From: Auanema rhodensis
Taxonomy: Eukaryota; Nematoda; Chromadorea; Rhabditida; Rhabditidae
Assembly: GCA_964057225.1 (NCBI GenBank)
Contig: OZ059894.1
Coordinates: forward strand, 9,496,131-9,560,130
DNA: 64,000 nucleotides
Direction: 5' to 3'
Shown here: positions 1 through 12,900 of the stretch, in pieces
Layout: every line of letters begins with the position of its first letter
Numbering within the stretch: the first letter of the stretch is position 1
Notes under the pieces: generated by a model
Told to the model about the DNA's origin: nothing
The model's database searches: none
Seen by the model: the letters and a program-made list of their open reading frames with translations, nothing else
Made by a program: the position numbers and the translations under genes

Positions 1-1514
1 ACGGAAATGATAAGCCTTGTTGAAGATATTTGGATTAAGCAATGTAGTGTCAGCTGTTCATTCAGAAGAACAATCTAAGTCGTTATCCTGATGCCATCAC
101 GCTTGTGACTAATAGCTCACACATACGAACGCCACAATCAAAAATTGAAGTTTAAAAAAGAAGTTTTAAGACTAAACATGGATGCAAACTCATGGGAAAA
201 AATAATTTTTGTGAATTAATGAGAGAAATTAATGAAAAGGGGGTGATGACAGACGTGGCGCAAACATAAATTTCTTGGAAAAAACAAAGAAAGTCCTTAA
301 TATTCTGAGAAACGAAAAAGCTAGATTAACAGATAGACACATACATATACACAGAGACAGACATAGACATGCATAGGCACTTCATGGATTGAGCTTATAC
401 TTGATAAACTAATTGAATATGAACCTTGAAGGAATACGGCAATTCAATTATTTCATTTTAAGACTATTTTACAACACAATGATAATACGTATCTAAGTTC
501 AAACTAGAGGAGAGGATAAAACAAATGAATTTTCTGAATGACGAAACTGAATTTGGAGGAAATGTGGGTACTTGGCTTGGATCTGTTAGAAGAAGAGAAA
601 GAGAGCATGTAGAGAGCTATGAAAGCACTGAATACGAGCTCTGAAATGAAAAAGAGACTGCAAGATGTTGGAGGAAAAGCAGCAGAAGGAAGAAAGAGAG
701 ACGAGGAAAAGGGAAAAGAGAAGAAGAAGAAGAAGAAAAGGACAGCCGGCTGGTCATCTTCGAGATTTGTTCATTTTAAGAATATAAAAAATGTTTGTGA
801 TTATGTCTTGCACAGGCTTTTCACTTCAGCCTATATTTCAGTCAAAATATCTTACTTAACACATATGAAAAACATGCTTAAAACTGATTTTATAAGATAA
901 AATATTAATAATTAGAATAATAAAATGCAGAATATGCTCATTTTAATGAATATATATCAAGTTTTAAAGTAAGTTAGAACATATAGTATGTATATATCAG
1001 CAACAAATCTATGTATCTCATTACGAGTTTTGGTGTTGAATTCAAGGTTCAGCTTATTCGCATGATTTCAATCTCTAAATTACATTATAGTTTTATATAA
1101 TTTGATTTCATATTAAGTACTTCGTATACATATAGTCAAATATAATTATAAAATCTTGTTTTCAAGTTTAAACTTTTGTTATACTAACTATATCCATAGT
1201 TATTCAGGTTATTCTAATGACCTTTTCTTCAATATTTAGATTCTGAGATGCTCTGCAATCAATTATTCATATAATTTTCTTAAAAGTTTCACATAAACCA
1301 TGAAAACAATTGAAATTTTCTAAGAATTCCTATCTTTTCTTTTATTTTTCTTATAGAATCTAATTATAATATCATATCCTATATTCTAATTGGCACGTGC
1401 TACGTGGAATCACGTGATAATTGCCACGTGAAAACTGTAAAGTCGTACTTCTTGATCATTTTTTTTTTCAAATTTTTTAACTTAACTATATATAAATAGT
1501 ATATATTACTAATT
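1..1514. other. gene-free left flank
   Basis: No coding exon could be supported here. The first 90 bases are open in one frame, but nothing ties them to a protein family. Around 600-760 there is purine-rich low-complexity sequence that yields a Lys/Glu-rich spurious frame. The last 130 bases before the kinase hold a cluster of E-boxes, listed separately. Confidence 0.5.
1394..1430. promoter_or_regulatory. three CACGTG E-boxes in 37 bp upstream of the kinase
   Basis: Perfect palindromic CACGTG hexamers lie at 1394-1399, 1411-1416 and 1425-1430, ending about 85 bp before the kinase ATG. CACGTG is the classical site for bHLH and bHLH-ZIP factors (Myc/Max-like MXL/MDL proteins, or HLH-30/TFEB). 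Three copies at 14-17 bp spacing in AT-rich DNA are unlikely by chance, so this is probably the proximal promoter. Which factor binds is inference. Confidence 0.55.
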
Positions 1515-3392
1515 ATGTCTAAAACTCGAGCTTTTCGTGTTAATGCTAAAGGTTCAGAAGATACTGAGCTCATTATTTATCAATGTAATTGCTCTTTTAA
1601 ACTTTTTTTTTCTGTTCGTAAAAAATAAATGAAATTGTTATAGGTGAACGACTTTGTGGGAAGGGAAATTTTTCAAGCGTCTTTCAAGCTCAGCTTATTA
1701 AGCCTGAACAAAGAGCAGTTGCAATTAAGAATATCTGGTAATTATAAATATATATATACATAATTCTATTTTATATAATATAAAATATAAAATTAGGAAT
1801 ACACTGAATAAGCAGACCCGACGAGCTGATGATGAAATTGAAATTCTAACTCAGATTCAACATGAGAATATAGCTTCATTGTTGTATTACTTTTCAAAAC
1901 GTGTTGATGAGGATGTGAGCATATCTTTCATCTTATCAAAACTTATCTGTTTCAAATCTTATTTCAGTGGATTATCAGTTTAGTACTTGAATACTTACCG
2001 AATACTATGATGTGCTATCGAGATAGGAGGAATTATTTCAATAAAATTGATATTCAGGTACGGTTATTTGAAATTAGTTAGGCTATATTCTTAGATAATA
2101 CTCGAATCTTGATTTTCTTGTGTCAGTTTACTCAAAGTAAGCAAAGTTTCAGTTGTACTCATGGCAAATTTTTACGGCTCTTAGCTATCTTCATGCCAAA
2201 TCTATAGTTCATATGGATTTGAAGCCATCTAACATAGTTCTTGATCATAAGGTTTGTTCATTTCATAATATTCATTAAACTAAAGTCATAATTCAAGCTA
2301 GGTATAGTTAAGCTAACTGATTTTGGTAGTTCAATCAACCTATCTTCCAACAGAATCCCCACTAATTGCTATCAAGTAGTGCATTGAGCTGAGCGATATA
2401 TATGTACATTCATATATACGTTTATCTCTCTCATAATCACACTTATTCTATTAAATTAAACAGGTTACCAGATACTACAGGCCACCAGAGCTTCTTTTTG
2501 GTTCTATATCCTTTACTTGTGCTATTGGTAATCTGTTTGAAATCTTTGAAATGAAGCTAAGCACCTGTTTTCGATGTGTTTTTTTTGCAGATCTATGGTC
2601 AGTTGCATGTGTTATTTACGAAATTATAACTAATCGAATCTTGTTCAAAGAAAGTACTACTGAAAAACAGGTAACATATATAATGTTTATATACAATGTT
2701 TTGAAAAAGTAAAACACTATTGTTATTATTATTACTATTTATAATAATAATTATAATTATCATCATCATCATCATCATCAGCATTATCATCAGATCGAAC
2801 TGATAACGGACATTTTTGGTTATCCAACTATTGAAGATATCAGAAATATGAAAATTAGTCGACCACGAATTGCTCGACGAGACGGACGTGGAATTGATTT
2901 GGTTTGTGTTTCTTTCTGTCTGTTAGTCTGTCAGTCTCCCTCTCTCTCTCTCTCTCTCTCCCCTTTCTCTCTCTCTTTCTATATACATATATTCATTAAT
3001 CTATATTATATTTAATAAAAAATAACTATATTTCAAATATAAAAGAGAAAATTTCAGTTTATAGCTAATTCTGTGAGTGCTGATGAATTGCTTTTCTTGA
3101 AAACATTTCTATTTCTTGATCCTTTACGTCGAGCTTTTGCTTCAGCAGCTCTTGACAATGAATTTTTTAGATATTTGATTGAGGTTTGTTGCACATAATT
3201 ACTATATTTCTCTTTTTCTATATATATATATATATAGATATAGAAAACTATATTTATATAACTATATGTATATAAATAATAATAATATTATTATTTTTGC
3301 TTTAGAATTATGATAATCCTGACATAACTGTGCGAATAATACCAGACTTTGTGAAAGTACAATTGGAAATAAAAAAAAACGAAAAGAAATAA
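1515..3392 (+). CDS. GSK-3-like Ser/Thr protein kinase, divergent
   Basis: Eleven exons join in consistent phase to 337 aa, almost entirely a kinase domain of the CMGC/GSK-3 type. Exons: 1515-1584, 1644-1737, 1797-1914, 1968-2057, 2153-2251, 2298-2375, 2464-2527, 2591-2670, 2794-2901, 3058-3183, 3306-3392. Visible landmarks in order: glycine loop GKGNFSSV, VAIK lysine, an EIEIL helix-C stretch, HMDLKPSN catalytic loop, TDFGSS, an activation-loop Tyr in NCYQVTRYYRPPEL, and IDLWSVACV. Catalytic Asp, Lys and Asn are present, so it may be active. The HRD arginine is Met, and the GSK-3 residues that bind primed phosphate are replaced. C. elegans has several divergent GSK-3-like kinases, some germline-expressed, and this is probably one of them. 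AATAAA overlaps the stop codon at 3388-3393. An alternative splice at 3356 could join the last exon to the membrane-protein exons downstream. Confidence 0.92.
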
Positions 3393-3463
3393 AAATTATT
3401 TTTGTATTTTTCATTTTTGTTATTTCACTATTGGTTAATCGGTTGAATACATGTATTTAGGAT

Positions 3464-3861
3464 ATGGATCTTACAATTAGTGGATTTGATTTATACGAAG
3501 GTTTTTGCTTTTTTTTTGTTTGGAAAGTAATAGAAATCGAAAATTTCTTATTATAGATGCTTTGAGAAATATTGAAATTGATACAAAAATACTGCAAATC
3601 ACATACTTAACAACCATATTTATTCTTATTATTTTCATTTTATTACCTATGGGATTCGTTAAGCTTAGCTATAAGTAGGAGATTTAGTTCACTGTATGTA
3701 CATATGGATTTCGTTTATTTATTTTTAGATTATTCAAGAAAAATCATGATGATGTAATTGAAGAAGGAACTTGTGGCAGTGAGCAATATGACCCGGATGG
3801 CACATATAGAACGCATGCATTGGATAAAGTAACTTTATTAAATTTCATTTCATCTAATTAA
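3464..3861 (+). CDS. small single-pass membrane protein, putative downstream operon cistron
   Basis: Three exons (3464-3500, 3557-3674, 3729-3861) join in frame to 95 aa. After about 27 hydrophilic residues comes one strongly hydrophobic helix (Ile/Leu/Phe-rich, ending LLPMGFV), then a charged, presumably cytoplasmic tail with SYKLFKKNHDD and EQYDPDGTYRTHALDK. No family is recognised. The ATG lies 4 nt after a good acceptor (gtatttag, ending 3460), only 68 bp after the kinase stop and its poly(A) signal. This spacing is what SL trans-spliced downstream cistrons of nematode operons show. The same acceptor could instead be used in cis from donor 3357, which would fuse a membrane anchor to the kinase; frame and phase allow both. 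The C-terminus is uncertain, because a donor at 3831 could add another exon. Confidence 0.6.
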
Positions 3862-5861
3862 TTTCTTATAAAATTATATTAATTATAAGAGAAAAAGGTG
3901 AATTTTGATATTTTGAAGACGAAATACTCAAATATACAATGAATAGATATACGTATTATCATCAAGTTTTTTTGTTTTATAAGTATTTTTGGGCAAAAAA
4001 TAATGGAAAATGAGTCATTTACTCTTTTTTTGTTGTTAACCGGATGGACAATCAAGGTAATGTGGTGCGTGGTTTACATAATCTCTTAAATGTTTTTTCT
4101 TTTGAATACTCTCAGTAAAATATAATGTTTTGTCCTTTTATTGCCCTTCAAATCATTATGATGAATTGACTGCCGTCCATCTGATGATGGTTTGACCGAA
4201 AAAACCGAAGGAAAGTGTATTTAGAGCGAGACAAAAATACAAAAAACTAGCTTGACCATTCTATTCTACTATTGTCCCCTCGCCCATCCACCTCTTCATG
4301 AACGTTTGATGCTGGTAATGCTGAAATGTATGATGCCAATAGAAATGATGTGCACGTATGTTGTACATGAATGATATATGCTGTAGTTCTGTATGTATGT
4401 ATATGCTATTTCTCTGCTTCTTTGTCCTCCTCGATGAACGGTGCTGATGTGAACTGTCGCGGGTGAAGTGGTCGAAGAGGTGCTGGAAATGGACGAAGTG
4501 AAATGAATGCTTTTCTGATGACATTTTAGTAAGTTAGTCATTGACATGTGTTATAAGAATGAACAAGTAGCTTTAATAGAGAAATATAGAGAAGATAGGC
4601 ATAGAGAGCCAGTGCATTCGATTGTATGTTAGAAGAAGAAGAGAGAGAGAGAAAACCCTACCTAAAGAGGGAGAGAAAGAGAGAGAATAAAGAAGAGAAA
4701 GAAGAAAAAGAGGAAGCTAAAAGAAACTTGTCTGATGTGATGTGCTTGTTTGCTGTTGTTTTCGTCCGCCATAGTCCATCGATGTCCAGGAAGAGACAGA
4801 CAGTCAATTGTGGAAGAGACAGACAGTCAGCCGAACTGTGCTTCACATGGCATACCAGTTGCAACTGCAATTGAACAGAAAGATTAAGCTAGTCAATAGG
4901 CCCAGAAGAAAGAGATTGTTACTCTATCTAAGCGTATTTTTTGATTTTTTTTTCTGTTTTTCTATTCATATTTCATTGCCAATATCTGCAATTGTCTTTT
5001 TCCCTATTCCTCATTTGGTTACCCCTCATAGCATTCTTCTTAATAAATGTTTTTTCTTTGAATCAATTCTCTTTACCAATCGTTATTTGATCTTTTGTTT
5101 GTAAATATTCACAATTTCAATTTGTTTTTCACTAAAATCTGTTCCGTCTGACATTACAAGAGAACAAACTACTAAGCATTTCCTATTATTACTAAACCAT
5201 TTCATTTTTCCTTTTTTTTTTGTTTCTTTTTTGATTATTTTTAATGTTAAATATTCAATTTTATTCATTTCTCTCACAACTTTCTATAAATACATTTGGT
5301 CTTCAACTTATTGTTCTCAGCTCATATTTTTCTTTTAAAAAAACAAATAACATCCCATCATCCCATCATCCCCCCCCCGCCCCCTGCTTCAATAATGACA
5401 ATAAGTTTTCATTAATATTATTTTAATTTTTATTCTTTTATTTCTCAAATTAAATAAGAAAAACTAGTTAAAAGAGATTTTGTCTCTGTGTGTATGTGTA
5501 ATTGTTTCCGTTGAAAGAGAAAGTATAACTTTTGGCAACATTTTCCTATTTCATATCTTTAAATTTGATCCTTATCTACTATATGTATTTCTTTTTCTAA
5601 CTCTTTATTTGCAAAAAGAAACTAGTTTTTACTATATATGGAAAGAAGTTAAATAAGGTTCTTAAGCTAGATAACATCCAACTAATTTCTCTCTTTTTCT
5701 TTCTCTCTCTAACTCTCTCTCTCTCTATCTTTATATATACATTCATCTTTATCTCTCTCTCTCTTTCTCTCTCAGTGTCTTAGTACGATATTCGTATACC
5801 GACAATCCCCCCCCTCTTCTACTATAACCCCAACCCAACGCTAGAATATACTTCTATATTC

Positions 5862-5862
5862 C

Positions 5863-5897
<35 letters not shown>

Positions 5898-5898
5898 A
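5862..5898. repeat. (CT)n microsatellite
   Basis: A nearly pure CT dinucleotide run inside a longer pyrimidine tract. An earlier, more interrupted tract lies at about 5695-5775 and a further CT run at about 6259-6272. Confidence 0.9.
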
Positions 5899-8800
5899 TC
5901 TTCCTCTTCCTTGTACTCGGATTTTCTCTGAATTTCCTTTCTATTTTAATAATTTTTATTCTGCTTACTTCTCCTCGTTTATCTATTTCCTCATTCCTTT
6001 CCTCTTCGTTTCAAAGCTCTTCCTCTTACGTGTGCTGCCATTACTTTCTCTCACCTGCTAAATCTTATATTTCCTCATCTAGTTGTCTATTATTTTCATG
6101 AATTTGCTATTTTATGCTCGCAAAAACTGCTTCACAACTAAACTCTATCTCTCATTTCGACTTTATTTTATCTTTTTTCATCCATTCTGATTGCAAACTA
6201 TCATGACATCATTATTTGGAAAAAATAGAACTAGGGGATGGCCTTTATCTCTTCCTCTCTCTCTCTCTCTCTTTCTTTTTTTCCAAAAATCATTGTTGTC
6301 GTGCATAGCAGTGAGGGAAAACCGGGTATAATTCCACGGATTTTCATATGAATGATGGTCACAACATCAAATTGGCGGCAGGCAAGCGTCCATCCAGCTT
6401 TGTTGTCATCAAATCCGGACCATTTTCGGATGTTTTGTGTTACTTTAGCTTTCGTTTACGTATAGTTTGTTCAGACAACGTTCTTTCTAATTCTTTCCAA
6501 GCATGTATTGTGGAATTTTGCAGAGTAATTTTGCAATAGATTGAAATAGATTGTAATCGAGTCAAAAAGCGGAGCTTATGCCTTCATCCTCTTCAGCAAA
6601 AACTTCTGATTTTTAATTTTTTTTCTTCTAAAATTCTTTGTAAAAACATGAACATGTCGAAATATGAACCCATTTTATACTATATAACCTGTAAAATCAT
6701 TAAATAACGCTTTTCCAATTAGGGGTTTAGTCATTCTTCTGCTATTTCTCTCTCCCCCCCCCCCTTCTGTCATGTTTTCTTCCCTGTCTACCAATCTATC
6801 TACCAAGTGTTTTTTTTAGAAGAAAACGAAAAAAAACAAAAAAATTGCAAAGGCAATAAGCTAAAAAGATCGAAAAACGCTACCACATGTTCTTCTCAGT
6901 TCATTTCGTCTCATTTTAAAATTTGGTCACTTATTTTGTAACAGCACGTTTAACAAGTTTGTGGGCTGATGTACTACTGGAGCACCCAAGCCTACAATTT
7001 TCGGTTCCAATGAAATGATTCTGAACATTTAATTTTTTTTTCATCAAAGATAACAATCTGCGTCTAATAGTTCAGAGTTTTTTCAACAAATCTTGGTGAT
7101 GACGCCAGAGGACGGGAAAGACTAGTGATTCTTCATGAAATATAAAAAATTTTGTTCCTTCATTTCTTATTCAAAACGTATTTGCTTTCACATTTTTATA
7201 TAAAAATATATATTTATCTATGTGAATGCTGTACTTTCTTTAATTTCACCATAATTTGTTGCAATTAGAACTTTGTTCAATGATTTTCCTCTCCAAATAT
7301 AGATCATATTCAAAAAAAATGCGCTTGAAAGCTTTTTTGCGTTCTCTTCCTTCCGCCTTCTCGTACTATTCGTTTTCGCTCTCAGTTTTTTTTGTGAGTA
7401 TGTATGAGTGTGGGACCAAACTTCGATTAAAACGTTATTTGTTGAAAAGTTCTATATTTCAATATCTTAAAGTCGCTTTTACTCACCATCTACTTGTCTT
7501 ACCATCGTTCTCACCTTCCAATTCTCATATTCCCATTCTATATACTATCTTTGTTATGCTATATCTCCTTCTGTAGTCCCCTTGTCGCACTCTAAATCCA
7601 GAGAGAATCAAACAAGAGAGAGAGTATATATATTTTCTTTCTTCCTCCATTTTTTTTGAAATGGAAAAGAAAATAGTATAAAGCAAAACACTGTTTTAAA
7701 CATAATTATACAGTACAATTGTCCTTTCATAGCATAAAAAGCTGATAACTGAACCTTTCTATTCATATTTCTGAACATATAATCAGCTCAATTTATGAAT
7801 TTATTTCTATTTTATGCAATAAATACATATATTTCTGTATACACATTTGTTTTTGTCATCTATCCCTTTAACATTCTCTTACTTTTCATTTAAAATTTTT
7901 AAAGTTCTTCTGTGTAATTTTTAAAAGTGTTCCACATCAGCCTACCGACTTATTTCTGTTCACAAATCGTCATTATGTTGATTCTCTACTTTACTCTTCT
8001 AGTCTATCTATTCACCTTCATCTTTCTTTCTATCTCTCTCTCTTTTTCTTTCTCGTATTAATACTCTCTGTTCTAAAATCTCCTTCTCTCTTTGTTGATC
8101 TCTCTGATGCTTTCTACTCGTTTCAACCAATCGTAATGGGTGGTGAAACCTGTTCACCTGGTGCCCAAGCCGAGCCATCCTTTCTTCCATAAATACCATC
8201 AAATCGACAGTTTTGTAAGATTTAATGTCTGAAAATTCACGGCTAACATCTCAAGTTGGCTAATATCATGGATTTCAGCTTTTCGCAATTATCGAAATCT
8301 CATCCCCTACTTCTTCTGTCCATACAAATTCGTGCGAAATCACCTCAGCGATTCCACAATCTGCTTACCTCCTGCCGATCTGAAAAGTTATTGCAAATAT
8401 GATTTATATAGTCTCGCTACTATTTCGTTCAAAAATTTTCATTTTAACGGCCAATCAAGAAAAAAAAATTCTGCTTATCGTGTCAACACGAGCGTATTGT
8501 ATGGTCTCACATTCATGTGTTTTTTCTCGAGTTTTCTAGCAAATGCCAACTTTCACGGGAAAAACTGCTCTCAAATGAAATATTACAGCATTTAATTTTT
8601 TTTTTATTAAATATTTTACAGATTATTAAATATATAAAATTTTGTCAAAAAAAAAATAAAGATATAAGATTTTAACATTACACTATTACAGCTGATTAAA
8701 AAACAAGAAAGCCATTGGTCAAATGGGCGTCGTTTGTTTGTTTTGTGGTCAAAAAACAAGATTTTTCGTTTTTTTCTTTTAAATAATTTTGTCGTTCCTA

Positions 8801-9855
8801 GCCACACTGACACTGCTGATAGTTGTAAAATTTTCTACTGAAAAAATCGTTTAAAATTCATATCTTTAAGACTTTATTACGACTAATTTTGATTGAACTG
8901 ATGCGATATATTATATTTTCATTCATTCATCTCTTTTCTATTTCGTTTGTTTTGGAATTTTTTTTATATGATAGAAGATTTGAAAAGTTTAAAGCAATTG
9001 AAAATGAAATAAATGATCAACCGGTCACTGCGTGAAGAAAAAGTAAAATAAAAACGTGTAATGGTATTCACGTAAACTTCCACGTCACGTATCCGCGTGG
9101 GCATCTGGGTTGCACCACCAGTATTACTGGCTTGCCAATAGAAAAAAGTGATGATATTTCAGAAAGTATTACAGTTATGAATGACTAATGAGTTTATGTG
9201 ATGATGAAATAAAGGAAATTGCGAAACAAAAACTTAAATATGGCTTAATGTCACATTCATATGACTGAAATGGCTTGTATAACTATATTAAAAGTTTGAA
9301 TAACATTCCAATGTCTCTATACATTCATTTTTCTGAGATAAAGCCAGAAATTCTTCTATTTTCTGACTCTATTCACTGCTTTATTCGTCGGCTTTCATGA
9401 AAATAATATGCTTATTCAATAAATTTTAAGAACAATTGAATGCCCAAAAAGTGGTTTTCTACTTTAGCTAGCAATGTACTTGCATAATACTTTACATATT
9501 TTATTTCATTTTTACAAATTTAGGGCTTTTTTTGTTTTCAGACCAAGGTTCTTTCTCCCAACTTCTTGTTAGCATCAACGCAGTAAAGTAGCCATTCTGG
9601 ATTTAAAGTAAACGAACTACTACTATCTCTTCATACTCAGCATTATCTTTCTCTTTTCTCTTCAATTTTTGAAACTCAAAAAGATATTTCTATTTTTCTT
9701 TTTAGTATTCTGACATATTTTATTCAAATAACTTTAAGCTCAATTAGATTTTAAAGTAAAAAATACATTTATTTTGTTTATTATAGAAAAGGTCATGAAT
9801 GTTGGTATAGATGAACATACATTTGTCATATTTCTATTACCTATTTCTTCTACTT

Positions 9856-9898
9856 ACCTCACTCTTCTCTCTCTCTTCTCTTTCTTTCTCTCTTTCTT

Positions 9899-9950
<52 letters not shown>
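9856..9950. repeat. (CT)n microsatellite, about 95 bp
   Basis: Interrupted CT/CTTT repeats pass into a pure CT run from about 9907 to 9949. Open frames crossing it encode only Ser/Leu or Arg/Glu repeats and are not genes. Confidence 0.95.
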
Positions 9951-9952
<2 letters not shown>

Positions 9953-12900
9953 TGTTAAATCTTTGTATATACATATCAATCCTACCCCCCCCGCTCCCTC
10001 AAACAGAGCCAGAGCTTCTTGTTGACGTCGTTTAGTAATTTGAATTTGACCAAACTTGTCTTGTATAGAAACAAGCAAGTATGACCTCGACGATAATTCT
10101 TGTCTCGTCATTCTTGCTGAATCATTAAGCTGAGACGAGAGATTTGAAGTAGCAAATATTGAACAAGAAAAGCTTATAAATTCGATTCTGTTCAACTCAT
10201 ATGACCTTCGATGGCAACCCCCGATAAGGTCTTCAATAGCTGTGGTAGCGACAGCCGCCATGCCAGCCGAAGCATATCAGCTGAAGAGAAGAAGAAGAAG
10301 ACACGCTTCAAGCTTGACTTACACGATTGCTGTCAGATCGACTACAACAGATAGAGTATGGAAATGGCGTAGAGGCTTCTAGCAAAACGATGAATACGAA
10401 AAGGTTGAATGGCTACAGAGAGTGAGAGAGAGAGAGTGAGAAATCCTTCTTTCACCTCTATTTCTCTGCTTCACTTTCATTCAACCTTGTGCGCTTAATG
10501 TCGATCCTTATCGACGATTGCCATTCGAGTGACAGTCAGCATATGACGACGATTCTTTAGCTATCTTCCTTTCTCGTCATCTGTGTTTCTTTTTATTTTC
10601 CACTTTTTTTTACATGAAACGAGGTGAAAGTGAAGAAAAGATCTTAAAATGAGGGAGAGTGTGTCAGAGAGAAAAGGAGAGATAGCTAAGAAAAAATTAG
10701 AATTGATGACTCTCGTCCTCCACATAGCTAGAAAAATTGGATCGTTTTAATCTTGTTTTCTTCCGCTTTCCCATTTTTATATTCCGATGTTCATCTTCAT
10801 CATCATCTATCTAGCCATACTAACATTACGTAACATCTTCCCCATTCTCTCTCGATTCAGTTTCGTTCAAACAACTTTCTCATCCACACTAGCTTGTCTT
10901 TCATCTGAAGGACAAGGTAATTTTGGAAACAAAAAAGGCAGAAGCATTCTCACAACTTCATTCAAATTCACATAGCTTTTACTCAAAAATGTTTTTGGTT
11001 TCGCAGCTCTAACACATGTACTGCTATGTAATTCGTATCCTAATTTACATTTTCTTTTTGAAATCGAAGAAGTCACCAATGACGCTCGGTTAAGAAGCCG
11101 TTCTCTTCTTCATGTCCTTCATCATCATCGTGATCTTTTTCTTCTTCTTTACTTCAGTTTTTAATAGATAATTTAATCTTTTTACACTGTTACTCACTTA
11201 CAATCTTATCTTCATTTAATCATTCTATGAAGGTAAATATATTCTATTTCCAACATTTTGTGAAAAATAAAAGAAAAACCATCGCTTATCACACTATGTT
11301 CTTTCCAAATATATCTTCCCTATCTAATATTTTCTTCGTACTGTTCCTTCGGCGGCCCCAAAAGAAATGGAATTGACGAGTGTTAGGTGCAATCAGGAAA
11401 TACACGCTTCGTTTGTCCAAAGAAATCTTCAAGTACATATACTGTACAAATATTTTTCGTATTCTAACCATGAATTTTAGTCTGGTTTTTGATTTTATCA
11501 TTAATTTCTTCATTTATTCTTGCATACAATCACACTAAAATGGAATTCAGAATACATTTGAACCTGACTATTACTTCCTCAATAGAGCTTCGAGTTGTTC
11601 GTCTTCTCAACGGTCAACCGCGCGGATTAAAAGTGCATGAACGAACAGCACGCTTCATACATCTGGGCACTGAACTTCAAAAACAGAATCCGGTGATGAC
11701 AATGCTCAGGACAATAGGCCAAAGCTCTTTCTCTCGTACTCGCTCCTTCATTCTCTCTTTGTGGTTTTGTTAACTGCAGTACTCAATATTAGCTGCCATA
11801 TAGTTGAGATCAATGATTGGACTCTTTCTCTTTCTCTCTCTCTTTCTCTCTCTCCCTCTCTATTTTGTTCGTTTCTTCCTCTTATTATCTTTTTCTCTCA
11901 TTCCCTCGTGTTCTCTTTGCTTTACTATTCTCCTTGCTCCATCTGTCTCTTTTTTCATTTTCTCAATTTCTCTTTTTCATTCATTTTTGCCACACCGGAC
12001 CCTCCTCCCGTTGACGACAATCTGCTTCATGCATCCAACCTCTCCTTTCTCATCATTATTATCTTCTTCTGCCGTCGTTTCTCTAGATCAACAACAGTCA
12101 CGATAGCTTGAAGTTTGACATATGAATCCAATGATACTCTTCTCCCCTCGTTCTCCCTTGCCGCTTAAAGTAAGCCCAAAGGTATTTCACGTGAGCTTCG
12201 TATCTCGATTTCATTTTCGCTTGACGGCGCTTTCCGACCGGTTGTATCTGGTTTTTTCCCGGCAAAAACTATATTATATTCCATTTCAGTCATACACCAA
12301 AAGCATCAGCTGAGTGCTTACAAGCAAACTTTGTCCGCACTTATCACTATCGCATCACAGCCAAATTATTACTGAAAAGCTGTACTATCATCGTTTTTAC
12401 TTTTCGCTTTGTTTCTTTTTGCCTTATTTCAATATTAAGAAGAAACAACAAAGAGAATTTTTTATTTTGTTCCATCTGTGTTTCTCCTGTTTTTACTCTC
12501 AGTATATTCAAACGGCTTTGGAGTTCAAGTTCGAAAGGACAGATGGCCGTCAAAGCAGTTGACTTAGGGTTCAGTGTCATCGATGCGTTCTTCATCTCCT
12601 CGTTTCTCCTTCAAGGCTTCAGCTTGTCTTGATCATCATCAGACCATTACACATTAAACTGCATCAACAGATAGCTGAAGATGCTATGCTATTTGCCAAC
12701 GATTCAAACGGATTTTTGAAGTTTTTTCACTTCAAATGTCCTCTTAACTCTATCCAGATCGCAATTCTGATGATTGATCTTAAAAGAAAGCTCATTGTTT
12801 ACTGTTTACCTTGACATTTTTTCTATTTTTGCATTCTGATGGCAGAATGTCTTTCAGCTTCACTATGAAATCAAAACTTGTTAGGTTCGTTCGCTAGCAC

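Noticed and set aside
8008-8202. Charged minus-strand frame (Arg/Glu/Lys-rich)
   Set aside because: Its charge comes from a CT-rich tract on the opposite strand; no splice or start context.
9015-9030. 16-bp exact match GATCAACCGGTCACTG with 40503-40518
   Set aside because: Flanks do not align, and one 16-mer match in 64 kb is close to chance expectation, so it is not evidence for a repeat family.
9854-10261. 135-codon frame on the minus strand
   Set aside because: Half of it is an Arg/Glu repeat translated from the CT microsatellite, and the rest shows no splice context or known motif.
11489-11773. Plus-strand frame with complex-looking middle (RLLNGQPRGLKVHERTARF)
   Set aside because: Composition is protein-like but no homologue, donor or partner exon was recognised, so it was not called a gene.
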